Both the position numbers and the translations under genes were made by a program. From Verrucomicrobiota bacterium (GTDB lineage Bacteria; Verrucomicrobiota; Kiritimatiellia; Kiritimatiellales; Tichowtungiaceae), in NCBI GenBank assembly GCA_020853375.1, contig JADYZA010000011.1, positions 1-18,211 on the forward strand: 18,211 nt of DNA, given 5' to 3'. Below, piece after piece: positions 1 to 7,773 of this stretch; position 1 is the first letter of the stretch; every line of letters starts with the position of its first letter. A model generated the notes under the pieces. The model did not search any database. It worked only from the letters and a program-made list of their open reading frames with translations, and was not told the DNA's origin.

Positions 1-319
1 CGGTGTCGCCGATGAATCCGCCAAAGGCGATGCCGGTGTCGATACTGACGATGTCGCCCTCGCGGATGACGCGCTTGCCGGGAATGCCGTGGACGATTTC
101 GTCGTTAATGGAGACGCAAATTTGTCCCGGAAATCCGTGGTAGCCGTAGAAGGCGCTGGTTCCGCCGAGCTTGCGGATCAGTTCGAAGGCGGCATTGCCA
201 AGATCAAGCGTGGTGATTCCGGGGCGAACCATAGCGGCGAGTTCGTCGCGAACCCGAGCGGTCATACGACCGACACGACGCATGGCATCCAGATCGGCCG
301 AAGTTTTGATGATGATCAT
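1..319 (-). CDS. map: Methionine aminopeptidase type I, N-terminal 106 residues (cut by window edge)
   Basis: This enzyme removes the initiator methionine from nascent proteins in the cytosol, using a two-metal centre. The frame opens with ATG at 319 and stays open to base 1, giving about 106 of the usual 250 or so residues. The type I signature is clear: YHGFPGQICVS at about residues 60-70, then VHGIP with the catalytic histidine near 77. The first two metal-ligand aspartates are visible in VSID (about 94) and GDT (about 105). The remaining ligands lie outside the window. The gene starts 8 bases after the adk stop, and an AAGG-type ribosome site overlaps that stop, so it is probably co-transcribed and translationally coupled with adk. 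The order secY-adk-map is common at the end of spc operons. The truncation is only the window boundary; nothing suggests a pseudogene. Confidence 0.95.
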   Translation of the reverse strand, partial: MIIIKTSADLDAMRRVGRMTARVRDELAAMVRPGITTLDLGNAAFELIRKLGGTSAFYGYHGFPGQICVSINDEIVHGIPGKRVIREGDIVSIDTGIAFGGFIGDT

Positions 320-327
320 GAATCGCC

Positions 328-975
328 TTACGCAGTAAGCACTTTTAAAACGAGGGCATCGGTTTCTTCAGCCTTGCCTCCAGCGTCGATATCACGAAGA
401 AGCCCCTTCTTCCGATAAAAGCTGATCAGCGGCACAGTCTGCTTTTCGTAGACTTCAAGCCTGTTAAGAATCGTGGCCTCGCTGTCGTCTGTGCGCTGAT
501 AAAGTTCTCCTGCGTCAACATCGCAGACGCCTTCCTGTTTCGGCGGACGGCTGGTCACGTGATAGACCGCCCCGCAGGTTTTACAGACGCGTCGTCCAGT
601 GAGTCGACGGAGAAGAACAGGCCGCTCCACCACGAGATTGAAAACATGATTAAGGCTTCCGCCCAGCCGCTTAAAAATCGCATCAAGTCCTTCGGCTTGC
701 TCAATGGTGCGAGGAAAGCCGTCAAACATAAAGCGGGCTCCTGTCGAATCCTGAGAAATGCGTTCCTCGACGATGCGTAAAACGACGGAGTCTGGCACGA
801 GTCGCCCAGTTTCCATAAATGATTTAGCTTCGAGACCGACCGGCGAACCAGATTGGATGGCGGCACGTAACATGTCGCCAGTTGAAACGTGGATGTAGTC
901 GGTCTGTTTTTTTAGGAAGTCGGCCAGCGTACCCTTGCCGACGCCCGGGCCACCAAGAAGAATAATCGATTTCAT
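328..975 (-). CDS. adk: Adenylate kinase, zinc-finger LID type
   Basis: Adenylate kinase catalyses ATP + AMP = 2 ADP in the cytosol and balances the adenine nucleotide pool. The 215-residue length is typical of the long-LID bacterial form. The P-loop GGPGVGKGT is at residues 8-16, the AMP-binding STGDMLR at about 31-37, and DGFPRT at 85-90. The LID domain has C131 and C134 (CKTC), then C151 and D154. This is the Cys3-Asp pattern seen in many structural zinc sites of this family, so the enzyme probably binds zinc. The ATG at 975 follows the secY stop by 3 bases, and an AAGG-containing ribosome site overlaps the secY end. It lies between secY and map, probably in the same transcript. Confidence 0.97.
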   Translation of the reverse strand: MKSIILLGGPGVGKGTLADFLKKQTDYIHVSTGDMLRAAIQSGSPVGLEAKSFMETGRLVPDSVVLRIVEERISQDSTGARFMFDGFPRTIEQAEGLDAIFKRLGGSLNHVFNLVVERPVLLRRLTGRRVCKTCGAVYHVTSRPPKQEGVCDVDAGELYQRTDDSEATILNRLEVYEKQTVPLISFYRKKGLLRDIDAGGKAEETDALVLKVLTA

Positions 976-978
976 CGC

Positions 979-2322
979 CTACCTTCTTCCGGACTTCAGC
1001 TTCCCTTTTTTCAAGAACCCGTCGTAGTGGCGCATCAGCAGGTGAGACTCGACCTGACGCATGGTATCAAGCATGACACCAACGATAATGAGCAGACTGG
1101 TTCCGCCGAAAAACGAAGCAATCATGTAAGGAATACCAAACTGGTTTCCCATGATGGTGGGGAGAACGGAAATGCCGGTCAGGAAGATTGCACCAGCCAG
1201 TGTGATCCGAGTCATGGTGCGGTCCAAAAACTCAGCCGTGGATTTACCGGGACGGATACCAGGAATATAGCCGCCACCCTTTTTCAAATCATCAGCGATC
1301 TGAACGGGGTTAAACTGTGTGGAAACCCAGAAATAGGAAAAGAAAAGAATCATGAGACCGAAGCAGGTCATATAAAGGCCCGTTCCGTAGCTAAGCGCGG
1401 CACCGATCCGTTTGGCAGCCTCCCAAGGAAGCATGCCGAACAGCTTGGCAGGAAACATCAGAATGGCCTGTGCGAAAATGATCGGCATAACACCGGCATA
1501 ATTGACGCGCAACGGCATGAAGGTGTGCTGTCCGCCGTAGACTTTGCTACCGATAACTCGTTTGGCGTATTGCACCGGGACTTTCTGCTGGGCCTGCGTG
1601 ACCGCAACAACCAGGGCAATAACCGCAAGTACCATGATAAGCATGGCTGCCGCCATAAAAGGAGAATGACGAACCACTCCGTCAACCGGTTTGAACATAT
1701 TGATCATGGCACTTACTGCAGCCGGCATACGGCTGACAATATTGACAGTGATGATCATGGAAATCCCGTTGCCGATTCCGCGCGCGGTGATCTGCTCACC
1801 CAGCCACATCATCAAGAGCGTACCGGTAACCAAAGTCATCGCCGTGAGCAACTCGAATCCGAAGCCTGGAATACGGACCACTTCAGCTGGGAAATAAATC
1901 TGGCCGCTTTCGAGGGCTCGGGCAATCAAGAACCCCTGAAACGCACAGAGCAAAACCGTAAGATAACGGGTATACTGGGTGATTTTAGCACGACCCGCCT
2001 CACCTTCACGAGCCAGCTTTTCAAGCGCAGGCACCACAGCCGTCATCAATTGAATGATAATCGACGCGCTGATATACGGCATAATTCCCAGCGCACCGAT
2101 GGCGCAGTTTTGAACCGCACCGCCGCTGAACAGGTTGAACATATCCAAGAAGCCGGTTCCCTGATTGGCAGATGCTTTGAGATAGCTGGTGATCATGCCA
2201 AAATCCACCCCGGCAATCGGGATGTTTGATAGAAGACGGCACAAAAAAATCACGCCCAAGGTGAAAAGTATCCGCTGGCGCAATTCCTGAATCTTGAAGC
2301 TGTTGACGAAGGCGGAAAGCAT
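979..2322 (-). CDS. secY: Protein translocase channel subunit SecY
   Basis: SecY forms the protein-conducting channel of the Sec translocase in the inner membrane, with SecE and SecG; SecA docks on its cytoplasmic loops. The 447 residues carry many hydrophobic segments, consistent with the family's ten transmembrane helices, beginning at about residues 17-35. The family motif IMPYISASIIIQLM is at about 80-93. The cytoplasmic loop KRVIGSKVYGGQ is at about 254-265. The loop GIRPG is at 355-359, and its arginine is at 357, the position of the functionally essential arginine in the E. coli protein. The gene lies 24 bases after rplO and 3 bases before adk, its usual place at the end of spc. The ribosome site before the ATG is G-rich (GCGGGG) but not a strong consensus. 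Confidence 0.98.
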   Translation of the reverse strand: MLSAFVNSFKIQELRQRILFTLGVIFLCRLLSNIPIAGVDFGMITSYLKASANQGTGFLDMFNLFSGGAVQNCAIGALGIMPYISASIIIQLMTAVVPALEKLAREGEAGRAKITQYTRYLTVLLCAFQGFLIARALESGQIYFPAEVVRIPGFGFELLTAMTLVTGTLLMMWLGEQITARGIGNGISMIITVNIVSRMPAAVSAMINMFKPVDGVVRHSPFMAAAMLIMVLAVIALVVAVTQAQQKVPVQYAKRVIGSKVYGGQHTFMPLRVNYAGVMPIIFAQAILMFPAKLFGMLPWEAAKRIGAALSYGTGLYMTCFGLMILFFSYFWVSTQFNPVQIADDLKKGGGYIPGIRPGKSTAEFLDRTMTRITLAGAIFLTGISVLPTIMGNQFGIPYMIASFFGGTSLLIIVGVMLDTMRQVESHLLMRHYDGFLKKGKLKSGRR

Positions 2323-2346
2323 CGTTTACCCCGCTTAAATTATGAG

Positions 2347-2787
2347 TCAGATCGTTTCGCAGCTACCACCGGCAGCTTCGATTTTTTCTTTGGCAGTGGC
2401 GCTGAAAGCATTGGCTTTAACCACGATTTTTTTCGTGAGCTCGCCATTACCAAGAACCTTTACTCCGTCCCAGTTTCCGCTGACAAATCCGGCCCGGCGA
2501 AGCAACTCAACCGTAACTTCCGTTCCCGCTTCAAAAGCGTTCAGTGTGGCCACGTTAACCGGAGCAAAGACCTGCCGATTGACGTTGCTGAATCCGCGCT
2601 TCGGAATACGGCGAGCCATTGGCATCTGTCCACCTTCGAACAGTGGTTTGTGCTTGTGGCCGGAACGGGCGTAGGCCCCTTTGTGACCGCGTCCGGAGGT
2701 TTTCCCTTTTCCGGAAGCGCGACCGCGACCTACGCGCATTTTACGATGAGTTGAGCCTTTAGCTGGCTTTAATGAGTGCAGTTCCAT
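2347..2787 (-). CDS. rplO: 50S ribosomal protein L15 (uL15)
   Basis: L15 is a late-assembly protein of the large subunit that threads a glycine- and arginine-rich N-terminal extension through 23S rRNA. The 146 residues show the family layout: [12 protein letters not shown] at the start, a [18 protein letters not shown] stretch at about 22-39, and [17 protein letters not shown] at about 50-66. The globular C-terminal half follows. A good ribosome site (AAGAGG) precedes the ATG. It sits 17 bases after rpsE. In many bacteria rpmD (L30) lies between rpsE and rplO, and here there is no room for it. Confidence 0.98.
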   Translation of the reverse strand: MELHSLKPAKGSTHRKMRVGRGRASGKGKTSGRGHKGAYARSGHKHKPLFEGGQMPMARRIPKRGFSNVNRQVFAPVNVATLNAFEAGTEVTVELLRRAGFVSGNWDGVKVLGNGELTKKIVVKANAFSATAKEKIEAAGGSCETI

Positions 2788-2804
2788 TTTAAAAACCTCT
2801 TAAT

Positions 2805-3293
2805 TTATTTTCCGCGGGCAGCAAACACAGATTCGCGCGAACGCAAAGATGCGAGAGCTTCCATAGTGGCCTTGGTTACATTCAAACGGTTGCTACTGCC
2901 AAGCGATTTGGCGAGCACATCACGAACACCGGCCAATTCAAGAACGGCACGGCAGGATCCCCCGGCAATTACACCAGTACCTTCAGAAGCCGGACGCAAC
3001 AAAACCTGCGCACCGCCGAACTCACCGCGAGCTTCGTGCGGAATGGTGGTGCCTTTCATTACAATCGGCTTCATGGCACGTTTAGCGTTTTCGCCGCCTT
3101 TGCGAATGGCATCAGCCACTTCATTGGCTTTACCGAGGCCGTAACCGACCCGTCCGGCACCATCGCCGACGATAACCAGCGCTCCGAAGCTGAAGCGACG
3201 TCCACCTTTTACCACTTTTGAATTGCGGTTAATGTGGAGTACGCGTTCCTCGAACTCCGATTTAACTTTTTTATCTGCTGATTTTTCAGTCAC
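2805..3293 (-). CDS. rpsE: 30S ribosomal protein S5 (uS5)
   Basis: S5 is a small-subunit protein at the mRNA entry side that contributes to decoding accuracy. The N-terminal domain, with [19 protein letters not shown], binds rRNA. The C-terminal domain includes GTGVIAGG and the conserved [13 protein letters not shown]. The frame is open upstream to a TTG at 3302, but GAGGAG abuts that codon with no spacing. The GTG at 3293 lies 9 bases after the same site, so I choose GTG (162 residues, close to the usual 165-170). Its neighbours are rplR upstream and rplO downstream. The choice of start affects only three residues. Confidence 0.95.
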   Translation of the reverse strand: MTEKSADKKVKSEFEERVLHINRNSKVVKGGRRFSFGALVIVGDGAGRVGYGLGKANEVADAIRKGGENAKRAMKPIVMKGTTIPHEARGEFGGAQVLLRPASEGTGVIAGGSCRAVLELAGVRDVLAKSLGSSNRLNVTKATMEALASLRSRESVFAARGK

Positions 3294-3321
3294 TTCAAGC
3301 AACTCCTCAATTTACATAAAA

Positions 3322-3663
3322 CTAAAACTGCAGACCGGCTTCGCGGGCACTGTCGGCCAGCGCACGCAGGCGCGATCCGAAAGCAAATCCGCCACGGTCA
3401 AAAACTACTTTGGACACACCTTGCGCTTTGGCCGCTTCGGCCGCTTTAGCACCGAGCGCCTTGGCGGTTTCAACAGTACACTTGTCGCCCAGCGATGAAG
3501 CTGAGCAAAGAGTTTTCTGCGCATCGTCGTCGATGACCTGTACGTAAATATAACGGTTGGAAACATAGACAGCCATGCGCGGACGCGCGGCGGTTCCCTG
3601 AACCTTGTTCCGCAAACGAAGATGTCTGCGCTTCCGATAATCTGATTTGTTTTTGACCTTCAT
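3322..3663 (-). CDS. rplR: 50S ribosomal protein L18 (uL18)
   Basis: L18 binds 5S rRNA, with L5 and L25-type proteins, in the central protuberance of the large subunit. The 113 residues include a basic N-terminus (RKRRHLRLRNKVQGTAARPR), the strand YVSNRYIYVQVIDD, and the C-terminal VVFDRGGFAFGSRLRALADSAREAGL block that is diagnostic for the family. The ATG begins 2 bases after the rplF stop without a strong ribosome site of its own, which suggests translational coupling to rplF. Length is normal (E. coli has 117). Confidence 0.98.
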   Translation of the reverse strand: MKVKNKSDYRKRRHLRLRNKVQGTAARPRMAVYVSNRYIYVQVIDDDAQKTLCSASSLGDKCTVETAKALGAKAAEAAKAQGVSKVVFDRGGFAFGSRLRALADSAREAGLQF

Positions 3664-3665
3664 GA

Positions 3666-4202
3666 TTAAGCCACTGCCTTACCTTCTTTGCGACGGACCT
3701 GTTCACCTTTATAACGCACACCTTTACCCTTGTAGGGTTCGGCGGGAGAGAATGCACGAATGCGCGCGGCAACCTGACCGACCAGAGCTTTTTCGTGCCC
3801 TGAAACTTTTACTTCCGTTGTCCCGGCGACTTCAACTTTTATGCCTTCCGGAATTTCGTATTTGATTTCATGTGAAAAACCGAGAGAAAGAACCAAAATA
3901 CGCCCTTGCAACACGGCTTTATACCCGACGCCCTGAATTTCGAGTTCTTTTGCATAACCGCTCTGCACACCCAGAACCATGTTCTTAAGCGTATTTCGAA
4001 TGGTTCCGTGCAACGCGCGGGACTCTTTTGTCTCGTTCTGGCGATCAACCACAACCTGCGAACCCTCGACCTTCACCTCAATCTGAGAAGGGATATTCAA
4101 GGTGCTTTGCCCTTTCGGGCCTTTAACCGTTGCGACATTCCCGCTGAGCGAAACTTCCACTCCCGCCGGAATCGTCAGAGGCATTTTTCCTATTCTAGAC
4201 AT
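3666..4202 (-). CDS. rplF: 50S ribosomal protein L6 (uL6)
   Basis: L6 is a two-domain 23S rRNA-binding protein near the factor-binding site and sarcin-ricin loop. The 178 residues start MSRIGKMPLTIPAGVEV. They contain VKGPKGQSTL in the first domain and the strongly conserved C-terminal segment EPYKGKGVRYKGEQVRRKEG at about residues 154-173. GAGG lies 8 bases upstream of the ATG. Spacing to rpsH is 21 bases and to rplR 2 bases. Length and motifs are ordinary. Confidence 0.98.
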   Translation of the reverse strand: MSRIGKMPLTIPAGVEVSLSGNVATVKGPKGQSTLNIPSQIEVKVEGSQVVVDRQNETKESRALHGTIRNTLKNMVLGVQSGYAKELEIQGVGYKAVLQGRILVLSLGFSHEIKYEIPEGIKVEVAGTTEVKVSGHEKALVGQVAARIRAFSPAEPYKGKGVRYKGEQVRRKEGKAVA

Positions 4203-4223
4203 CGTTACAACCTCAATTTCAAA

Positions 4224-4622
4224 TTACCAAACATAGCAAAGCACTTCGCCGCCGACATGGGCTTTGCGAGCCTGATTGTCGCTAAGCATACCGGAGGAGG
4301 TACTCAAAATCGCAATGCCGATACCACCCAGCACGCGCGGAATATCTTCGGCTCCCACATAGTGGTGACAACTTGGACGGCTCACACGGCGAAGGCCCTG
4401 AATTACCGCCTTCTGATCATCTTGATACTTAAGATGAAGAACCAGCGTCGGCTTACCTTCCACTTTTTCCGTGGTGTAGTCCTTAATGTATCCTTCCTGT
4501 TTCAGGATTCGGGCCAGCTCACTCTTCATTTTCGAGTGGGGCATCTGCACCTTGACATGTTTCGCCATGGTGGCGTTACGGATACGAGTCAGCATATCAG
4601 AAATAGGATCGCACAATATCAT
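4224..4622 (-). CDS. rpsH: 30S ribosomal protein S8 (uS8)
   Basis: S8 is a primary 16S rRNA-binding protein of the small-subunit platform; in E. coli it also represses the spc operon. The 132 residues start with DPISDMLTRIRNA. They end with the family signature LSTSSGMLSDNQARKAHVGG and then EVLCYVW. The start codon overlaps the rplE stop in an ATGA arrangement, and an AAAGGTGA ribosome site lies inside the end of rplE, so the two are probably coupled. Many bacteria place rpsN (S14) between rplE and rpsH; this genome does not. Confidence 0.98.
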   Translation of the reverse strand: MILCDPISDMLTRIRNATMAKHVKVQMPHSKMKSELARILKQEGYIKDYTTEKVEGKPTLVLHLKYQDDQKAVIQGLRRVSRPSCHHYVGAEDIPRVLGGIGIAILSTSSGMLSDNQARKAHVGGEVLCYVW

Positions 4623-5182
4623 TGCTGTTCACCTTTGTTTTTGGCGGTTTCAAACGGCATACCCATAAGCTTGAGCAGTTCATATGCCTCCGCATCAGTA
4701 TTGGCCGTTGTAACGAAAGTCACATCCATGCCGTGCACTTTACGGACATGATCCGGATTAATTTCAGGGAAAATAGTCTGTTCCTTGAGACCCAGGGAAT
4801 AATTCCCACGTCCATCAAACGACTTTGGCGGAATACCACGGAAGTCACGGATACGCGGCAGGGCGATATTGATCAAGCGATCAAGAAACTCATACATCCG
4901 AGCGCCGCGCAACGTCACTTTACCCGCGAGAGAAACACCCTCGCGCAACTTGAAGTTGGAAACGCTTTTACGGGCCTTGATCGTCACGGGACGCTGCCCC
5001 GTGATCTTGCCGAGATCATCAAGCACCGCTTGCAATGCATCACGGTCATGTTGCATTCCTACGGATACGTTGATCGTAATCTTGGAAAGCGACGGAATCT
5101 GCATGCGGTTACCGTAGCTGAACTTCTTCTGAAGTTCCGGCACCACCTGTTCACGATATTTTTTCTTCATTGCCGGTATCAT
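4619..5182 (-). CDS. rplE: 50S ribosomal protein L5 (uL5)
   Basis: L5 binds 5S rRNA and contacts the P-site tRNA and the small subunit from the central protuberance. The 187 residues include IPSLSKITINVSVG, the segment ITGQRPVTIKARKSVSNFKLREG, and FDGRGNYSLGLKEQTIFPEI, all hallmarks of the family. The ATG at 5182 is chosen because AGAGGGG lies about 9 bases upstream. A second ATG at 5170 would drop four residues and match the common MKKKY-type start, so the true start is not fully settled. It lies 32 bases after the short rplX and overlaps rpsH by 4 bases. Confidence 0.97.
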   Translation of the reverse strand: MIPAMKKKYREQVVPELQKKFSYGNRMQIPSLSKITINVSVGMQHDRDALQAVLDDLGKITGQRPVTIKARKSVSNFKLREGVSLAGKVTLRGARMYEFLDRLINIALPRIRDFRGIPPKSFDGRGNYSLGLKEQTIFPEINPDHVRKVHGMDVTFVTTANTDAEAYELLKLMGMPFETAKNKGEQQ

Positions 5183-5214
5183 GGATACCCACCCCTCTGG
5201 ATAAATGGATTAAG

Positions 5215-5439
5215 TTACTCTGCTTTTTTCAGGTTCGATATGTGAATGGAAGCCTCTTTATCAAACACTCCGCCCTGCGGATTGTCCTGCGTCTTACGCA
5301 TGTGCTTTTTCACAAAATTTAACCCCTCAACCAAGGCCCGCTCGGCACCCGGAAGCACCTGGAGAACCTTGCCGGTCTTGCCTTTGTCATCGCCACACAG
5401 GACTTTGACTAAATCACCTTTTTTAATATGCGCGGCCAT
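5215..5439 (-). CDS. rplX: 50S ribosomal protein L24 (uL24), short form
   Basis: L24 is an assembly-initiator protein that binds the 5' domain of 23S rRNA. The KOW motif is plain at about residues 5-32 ([20 protein letters not shown]). It is followed by the family segments [31 protein letters not shown] and then the stop. Only 74 residues are encoded; E. coli has 104, and its extra C-terminal segment follows the HISN position. The 32 bases before rplE leave no room for a frameshifted remainder, so the protein is truly short. A strong ribosome site (AAGGAGAGG) precedes the ATG. Confidence 0.97.
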   Translation of the reverse strand: MAAHIKKGDLVKVLCGDDKGKTGKVLQVLPGAERALVEGLNFVKKHMRKTQDNPQGGVFDKEASIHISNLKKAE

Positions 5440-5454
5440 AAAATGATCCTCTCC

Positions 5455-5820
5455 TTAAAGCACTTCCGGCGCGAGAGAGACAACCTTCATAAAGTTGCCT
5501 TCACGTAGCTCACGAGCCACTGGGCCGAAGATGCGGGTCCCGCGCGGATTTTTCGCCGCATCAATAATCACCGCAGCGTTATGGTCGAACCGAAGAACGG
5601 AACCGTCACGGCGACGGATAGGAGCTGTAGTGCGAACCACAACCGCTTCGCACACATCGCCCTTCTTGACAACACCGCCGGGCTGAGCTTCTTTTACGGC
5701 CACCTTGATAATTTCGCCTACTTTGGCGTAGCTGCGTTTGGTCTTCAACACTCGGATACACATCACGCTACGTGCGCCAGTGTTATCCGCGACATCTAGT
5801 CTAGTCTGTACTGAAATCAT
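5455..5820 (-). CDS. rplN: 50S ribosomal protein L14 (uL14)
   Basis: L14 lies at the subunit interface of the large subunit, forms intersubunit bridges, and is the binding site of the silencing factor RsfS. The 121 residues start [17 protein letters not shown]. They include the signature [14 protein letters not shown] and [17 protein letters not shown], and end in the conserved [23 protein letters not shown] block. This is one residue shorter than the usual 122-123. Gaps are 14 bases to rpsQ and 15 to rplX, so it is read as part of the same operon. Confidence 0.98.
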   Translation of the reverse strand: MISVQTRLDVADNTGARSVMCIRVLKTKRSYAKVGEIIKVAVKEAQPGGVVKKGDVCEAVVVRTTAPIRRRDGSVLRFDHNAAVIIDAAKNPRGTRIFGPVARELREGNFMKVVSLAPEVL

Positions 5821-5834
5821 TTACTCACCCTGCC

Positions 5835-6086
5835 TTATTTCGACAAAATTTCTATGAGCCGCCAGCGCTTGAGTCGGCTGATCGGACGCGTTTCCATTAC
5901 ACGGACAACATTCCCGACTTTTGCTTCGTTGTTTTCATCATGCGCATGAATTTTTTTCGACACACGCAGCTCCTTGCCCAACAACGGATGCCGGACTCGA
6001 CGCTCGACGAGCACCGCGATGGTTTTGTTGCCAACCGCACTGCACACGCGACCTTCGCGCACTTTTCGATGACCTCTTGACTCCAT
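5835..6086 (-). CDS. rpsQ: 30S ribosomal protein S17 (uS17)
   Basis: S17 is an OB-fold primary 16S rRNA-binding protein needed early in small-subunit assembly. The 83 residues carry the strand REGRVCSAVGNKTIAVLVER, the motif HPLLGKELRVSKKIHAHDE, and the C-terminal VMETRPISRLKRWRLIEI that identifies the family. The ribosome site GAGGGG overlaps the last codons of rpmC, and only 3 bases separate the two genes, suggesting coupling. Length is normal. Confidence 0.98.
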   Translation of the reverse strand: MESRGHRKVREGRVCSAVGNKTIAVLVERRVRHPLLGKELRVSKKIHAHDENNEAKVGNVVRVMETRPISRLKRWRLIEILSK

Positions 6087-6089
6087 CTT

Positions 6090-6290
6090 TTACCCCTCGG
6101 CTTTCGCAGCCTGATTCATAACTGTTTTAATGCGCGCAACCGAACGCCGGACGGCGCGAATGCGAAGCGGATTCTCCAGCTGACCGGAAACCTGCTGAAG
6201 GCGCATTGTGAAAAGCTCCTTCTTCGCATCATCAAGTTGCTGTTGCAACTCGACAGTTGTCATATCCGTAAGTTGTTTTACTTTTTTCAT
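6090..6290 (-). CDS. rpmC: 50S ribosomal protein L29 (uL29)
   Basis: L29 is a small helical-hairpin protein at the polypeptide exit tunnel, next to L23, and forms part of the docking site for trigger factor and SRP. The 66 residues start MKKVKQLTDMTTVELQQQL and include KKELFTMRLQQVSGQLENP and the basic second helix. The frame extends upstream to a TTG at 6305, directly after the rplP stop and without a ribosome site. The ATG at 6290 has GAGAG 8 bases upstream and gives the usual length, so I choose it. Confidence 0.95.
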   Translation of the reverse strand: MKKVKQLTDMTTVELQQQLDDAKKELFTMRLQQVSGQLENPLRIRAVRRSVARIKTVMNQAAKAEG

Positions 6291-6305
6291 TCCGACTACT
6301 CTCAA

Positions 6306-6725
6306 TTATTTAGCGACATGACGGGTCACAAAGCGTACACGGATTGGCAACTTGGTGGCCGCAAGACGCATAGCGATTCTCGCCTGCTGCTCAGTCACAC
6401 CATCAAGTTCAAACAGCATACGGCCGGGGCGAACAACAGCAACCCAACCTTCAACGCCGCCCTTTCCCTTACCCATTCGGACTTCCAGCGGTTTTTTAGT
6501 AAACGGCTTATCCGGGTAAATGCGAAGCCAGAGCTTCCCTTTGCGTTTCAAATTGCGGTTGATTGCCACACGGCAAGCCTCAATCTGAATATTAGTGATC
6601 CATGCACGATCCAGAGCCTGCAGACCGTACTCACCAAAAGCCAGCGTAGTTCCGGCTTTTGACATACCACTGCGGGAGCCCTTTTGGACTTTCCGATACT
6701 TAACTCGTTTGGGCATTAAAGGCAT
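6306..6725 (-). CDS. rplP: 50S ribosomal protein L16 (uL16)
   Basis: L16 is a late-assembly protein near the A-site tRNA and the peptidyl transferase region. The 139 residues contain [14 protein letters not shown] near the start, [21 protein letters not shown], and the signature [20 protein letters not shown] at about 83-102. Two in-frame ATGs are possible. AGGAG lies 9 bases upstream of the first (6725) and 18 upstream of the second (6716), so the first is chosen; this adds MPL before the usual MPKR. The ribosome site overlaps the rpsC stop. Confidence 0.97.
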   Translation of the reverse strand: MPLMPKRVKYRKVQKGSRSGMSKAGTTLAFGEYGLQALDRAWITNIQIEACRVAINRNLKRKGKLWLRIYPDKPFTKKPLEVRMGKGKGGVEGWVAVVRPGRMLFELDGVTEQQARIAMRLAATKLPIRVRFVTRHVAK

Positions 6726-6737
6726 TGGTCAATACTC

Positions 6738-7373
6738 CTAAGCTTGCGCCTTCTCATCCTTCTTACAAATCCACACCTTGATGCCGATCGCTCCAGCCAC
6801 GGTACGGGCAGTTGCCGTTCCGTAGTCAATGTCGGCCCGTAACGTATGGAGCGGAACTCTGCCTTCTTTGTAGCTTTCCGTACGGGAAATCTCGGCACCG
6901 CCCAAACGCCCGCCAGCCAGCACTTTTATGCCGTCTGCGCCAGTATCCATCGCCATCTGAATCGCACGCTTCATCGCCCGACGGTACGAAACACGTCGTT
7001 CTAGTTGCAGAGCAATCCCTTCAGCGACCAATTTGGCATCAATGTCGGGGTTCTTTACTTCATCGATTTCGATGTAAACTTCTTTTTTAGTCATCTTACC
7101 GAGTTGCTCGCGCAACTTTTCGATGTCCTCGCCCTTGCGGCCAATCACCAAGCCCGGACGGGCTGTGCGAATGGTCACGCGGACACGATTAGCATAACGC
7201 TCAATAAAGACATTCGAAATCGAAGCGTCTTTAAGGCGTTTTAGTACGGCTTCGCGGATAGAGATATCCTCTTGAAGCAGATCAGCAAACTCTTTCTTGC
7301 CGGCAAACCAGCGCGAACGCCAATTCTTATTAACCGCAATCCGGAGTCCTATTGGATTTACTTTCTGTCCCAA
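6738..7373 (-). CDS. rpsC: 30S ribosomal protein S3 (uS3), TTG start
   Basis: S3 is a small-subunit head protein at the mRNA entry tunnel and takes part in mRNA helicase activity. The 211 residues begin with the family hallmark [14 protein letters not shown] domain follows, with its RNA-binding loop VIGRKG at residues 76-81, and then the C-terminal domain ([13 protein letters not shown] at about 155-167). The start codon is TTG, since no ATG lies near the conserved N-terminus, and the purine-rich AAGGAAAGGGAA precedes it. A rare start on a highly expressed ribosomal gene is mildly unusual. It lies 15 bases after rplV and 12 before rplP. Confidence 0.97.
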   Translation of the reverse strand: MGQKVNPIGLRIAVNKNWRSRWFAGKKEFADLLQEDISIREAVLKRLKDASISNVFIERYANRVRVTIRTARPGLVIGRKGEDIEKLREQLGKMTKKEVYIEIDEVKNPDIDAKLVAEGIALQLERRVSYRRAMKRAIQMAMDTGADGIKVLAGGRLGGAEISRTESYKEGRVPLHTLRADIDYGTATARTVAGAIGIKVWICKKDEKAQA

Positions 7374-7388
7374 AACGATTCCCTTTCC

Positions 7389-7724
7389 TTATTTACGATC
7401 CGTTAAAATCACTGTGATATGCGACGTGCGCTTGCGAATGGGCGACGCTGAACCGCGAGCGCGCGGGCGGGACCGCTTAAGAGACGGGCCACCGTCCACA
7501 TAGGCATCCTTCACAAAAAGCTTGTCTGCAGAGACCCCTTCGTTGCTCTCCGCATTGGCGACGGCAGACTGGAGAGTCTTACCGATTTCAGTCGCTGCCT
7601 TCATTGCGTTAAAGCTTGTAATACGAAGGGCTTCCGCAACTGAAAGACCCCGTAACTCGGACGCCATATAGCGTGCCTTGATCGGGGACATTCTTACGTA
7701 TTTAGTTGTTGCTGAAACTTCCAT
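7389..7724 (-). CDS. rplV: 50S ribosomal protein L22 (uL22)
   Basis: L22 lines the polypeptide exit tunnel with an extended beta-hairpin and helps form the constriction that macrolides affect. The 111 residues start MEVSATTKYVRMSPIKAR. They contain the hairpin region (SRPRARGSASPIRKRTSHITVIL at about 84-106) and end TDRK. The frame is open upstream to a TTG at 7770, which would add 16 residues, but that codon lies in a hairpin. The ATG at 7724 has GAGAG upstream and gives the family length. It follows the longest gap between genes in the window (96 bases after rpsS). Confidence 0.96.
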   Translation of the reverse strand: MEVSATTKYVRMSPIKARYMASELRGLSVAEALRITSFNAMKAATEIGKTLQSAVANAESNEGVSADKLFVKDAYVDGGPSLKRSRPRARGSASPIRKRTSHITVILTDRK

Positions 7725-7742
7725 GTTTTTACTCTCAAATTT

Positions 7743-7773
7743 GCTGCCGCCACCTAGACGCAAAGGCGGCAAC
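7743..7773 (-). promoter_or_regulatory. GC-rich RNA hairpin upstream of rplV
   Basis: In the transcribed (minus) sense, GTTGCCGCC pairs with GGCGGCAGC across a 13-base loop, giving a 9-bp stem with one G-U pair. The same fold on the plus strand would have an A-C mismatch, which fits a structure selected in RNA. It ends about 18 bases before the rplV ATG and has no U tract after it, so it is not an intrinsic terminator. A role in controlling rplV translation or in mRNA processing between rpsS and rplV is possible but inferred only from position. Confidence 0.4.

Noticed and set aside
1027..2229. Open plus-strand frame of 400 codons opposite secY
   Set aside because: It lies wholly antisense to a conserved gene, has a composition rich in His, Asn and Arg typical of mirrored frames, and shows no domain. 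Such long shadow frames are expected opposite GC-biased third positions.
3906..5245. Two long plus-strand frames (3906-4751 and 4622-5245) across rplF, rpsH and rplE
   Set aside because: Both are antisense to well-supported ribosomal genes and overlap each other; composition is that of shadow frames.
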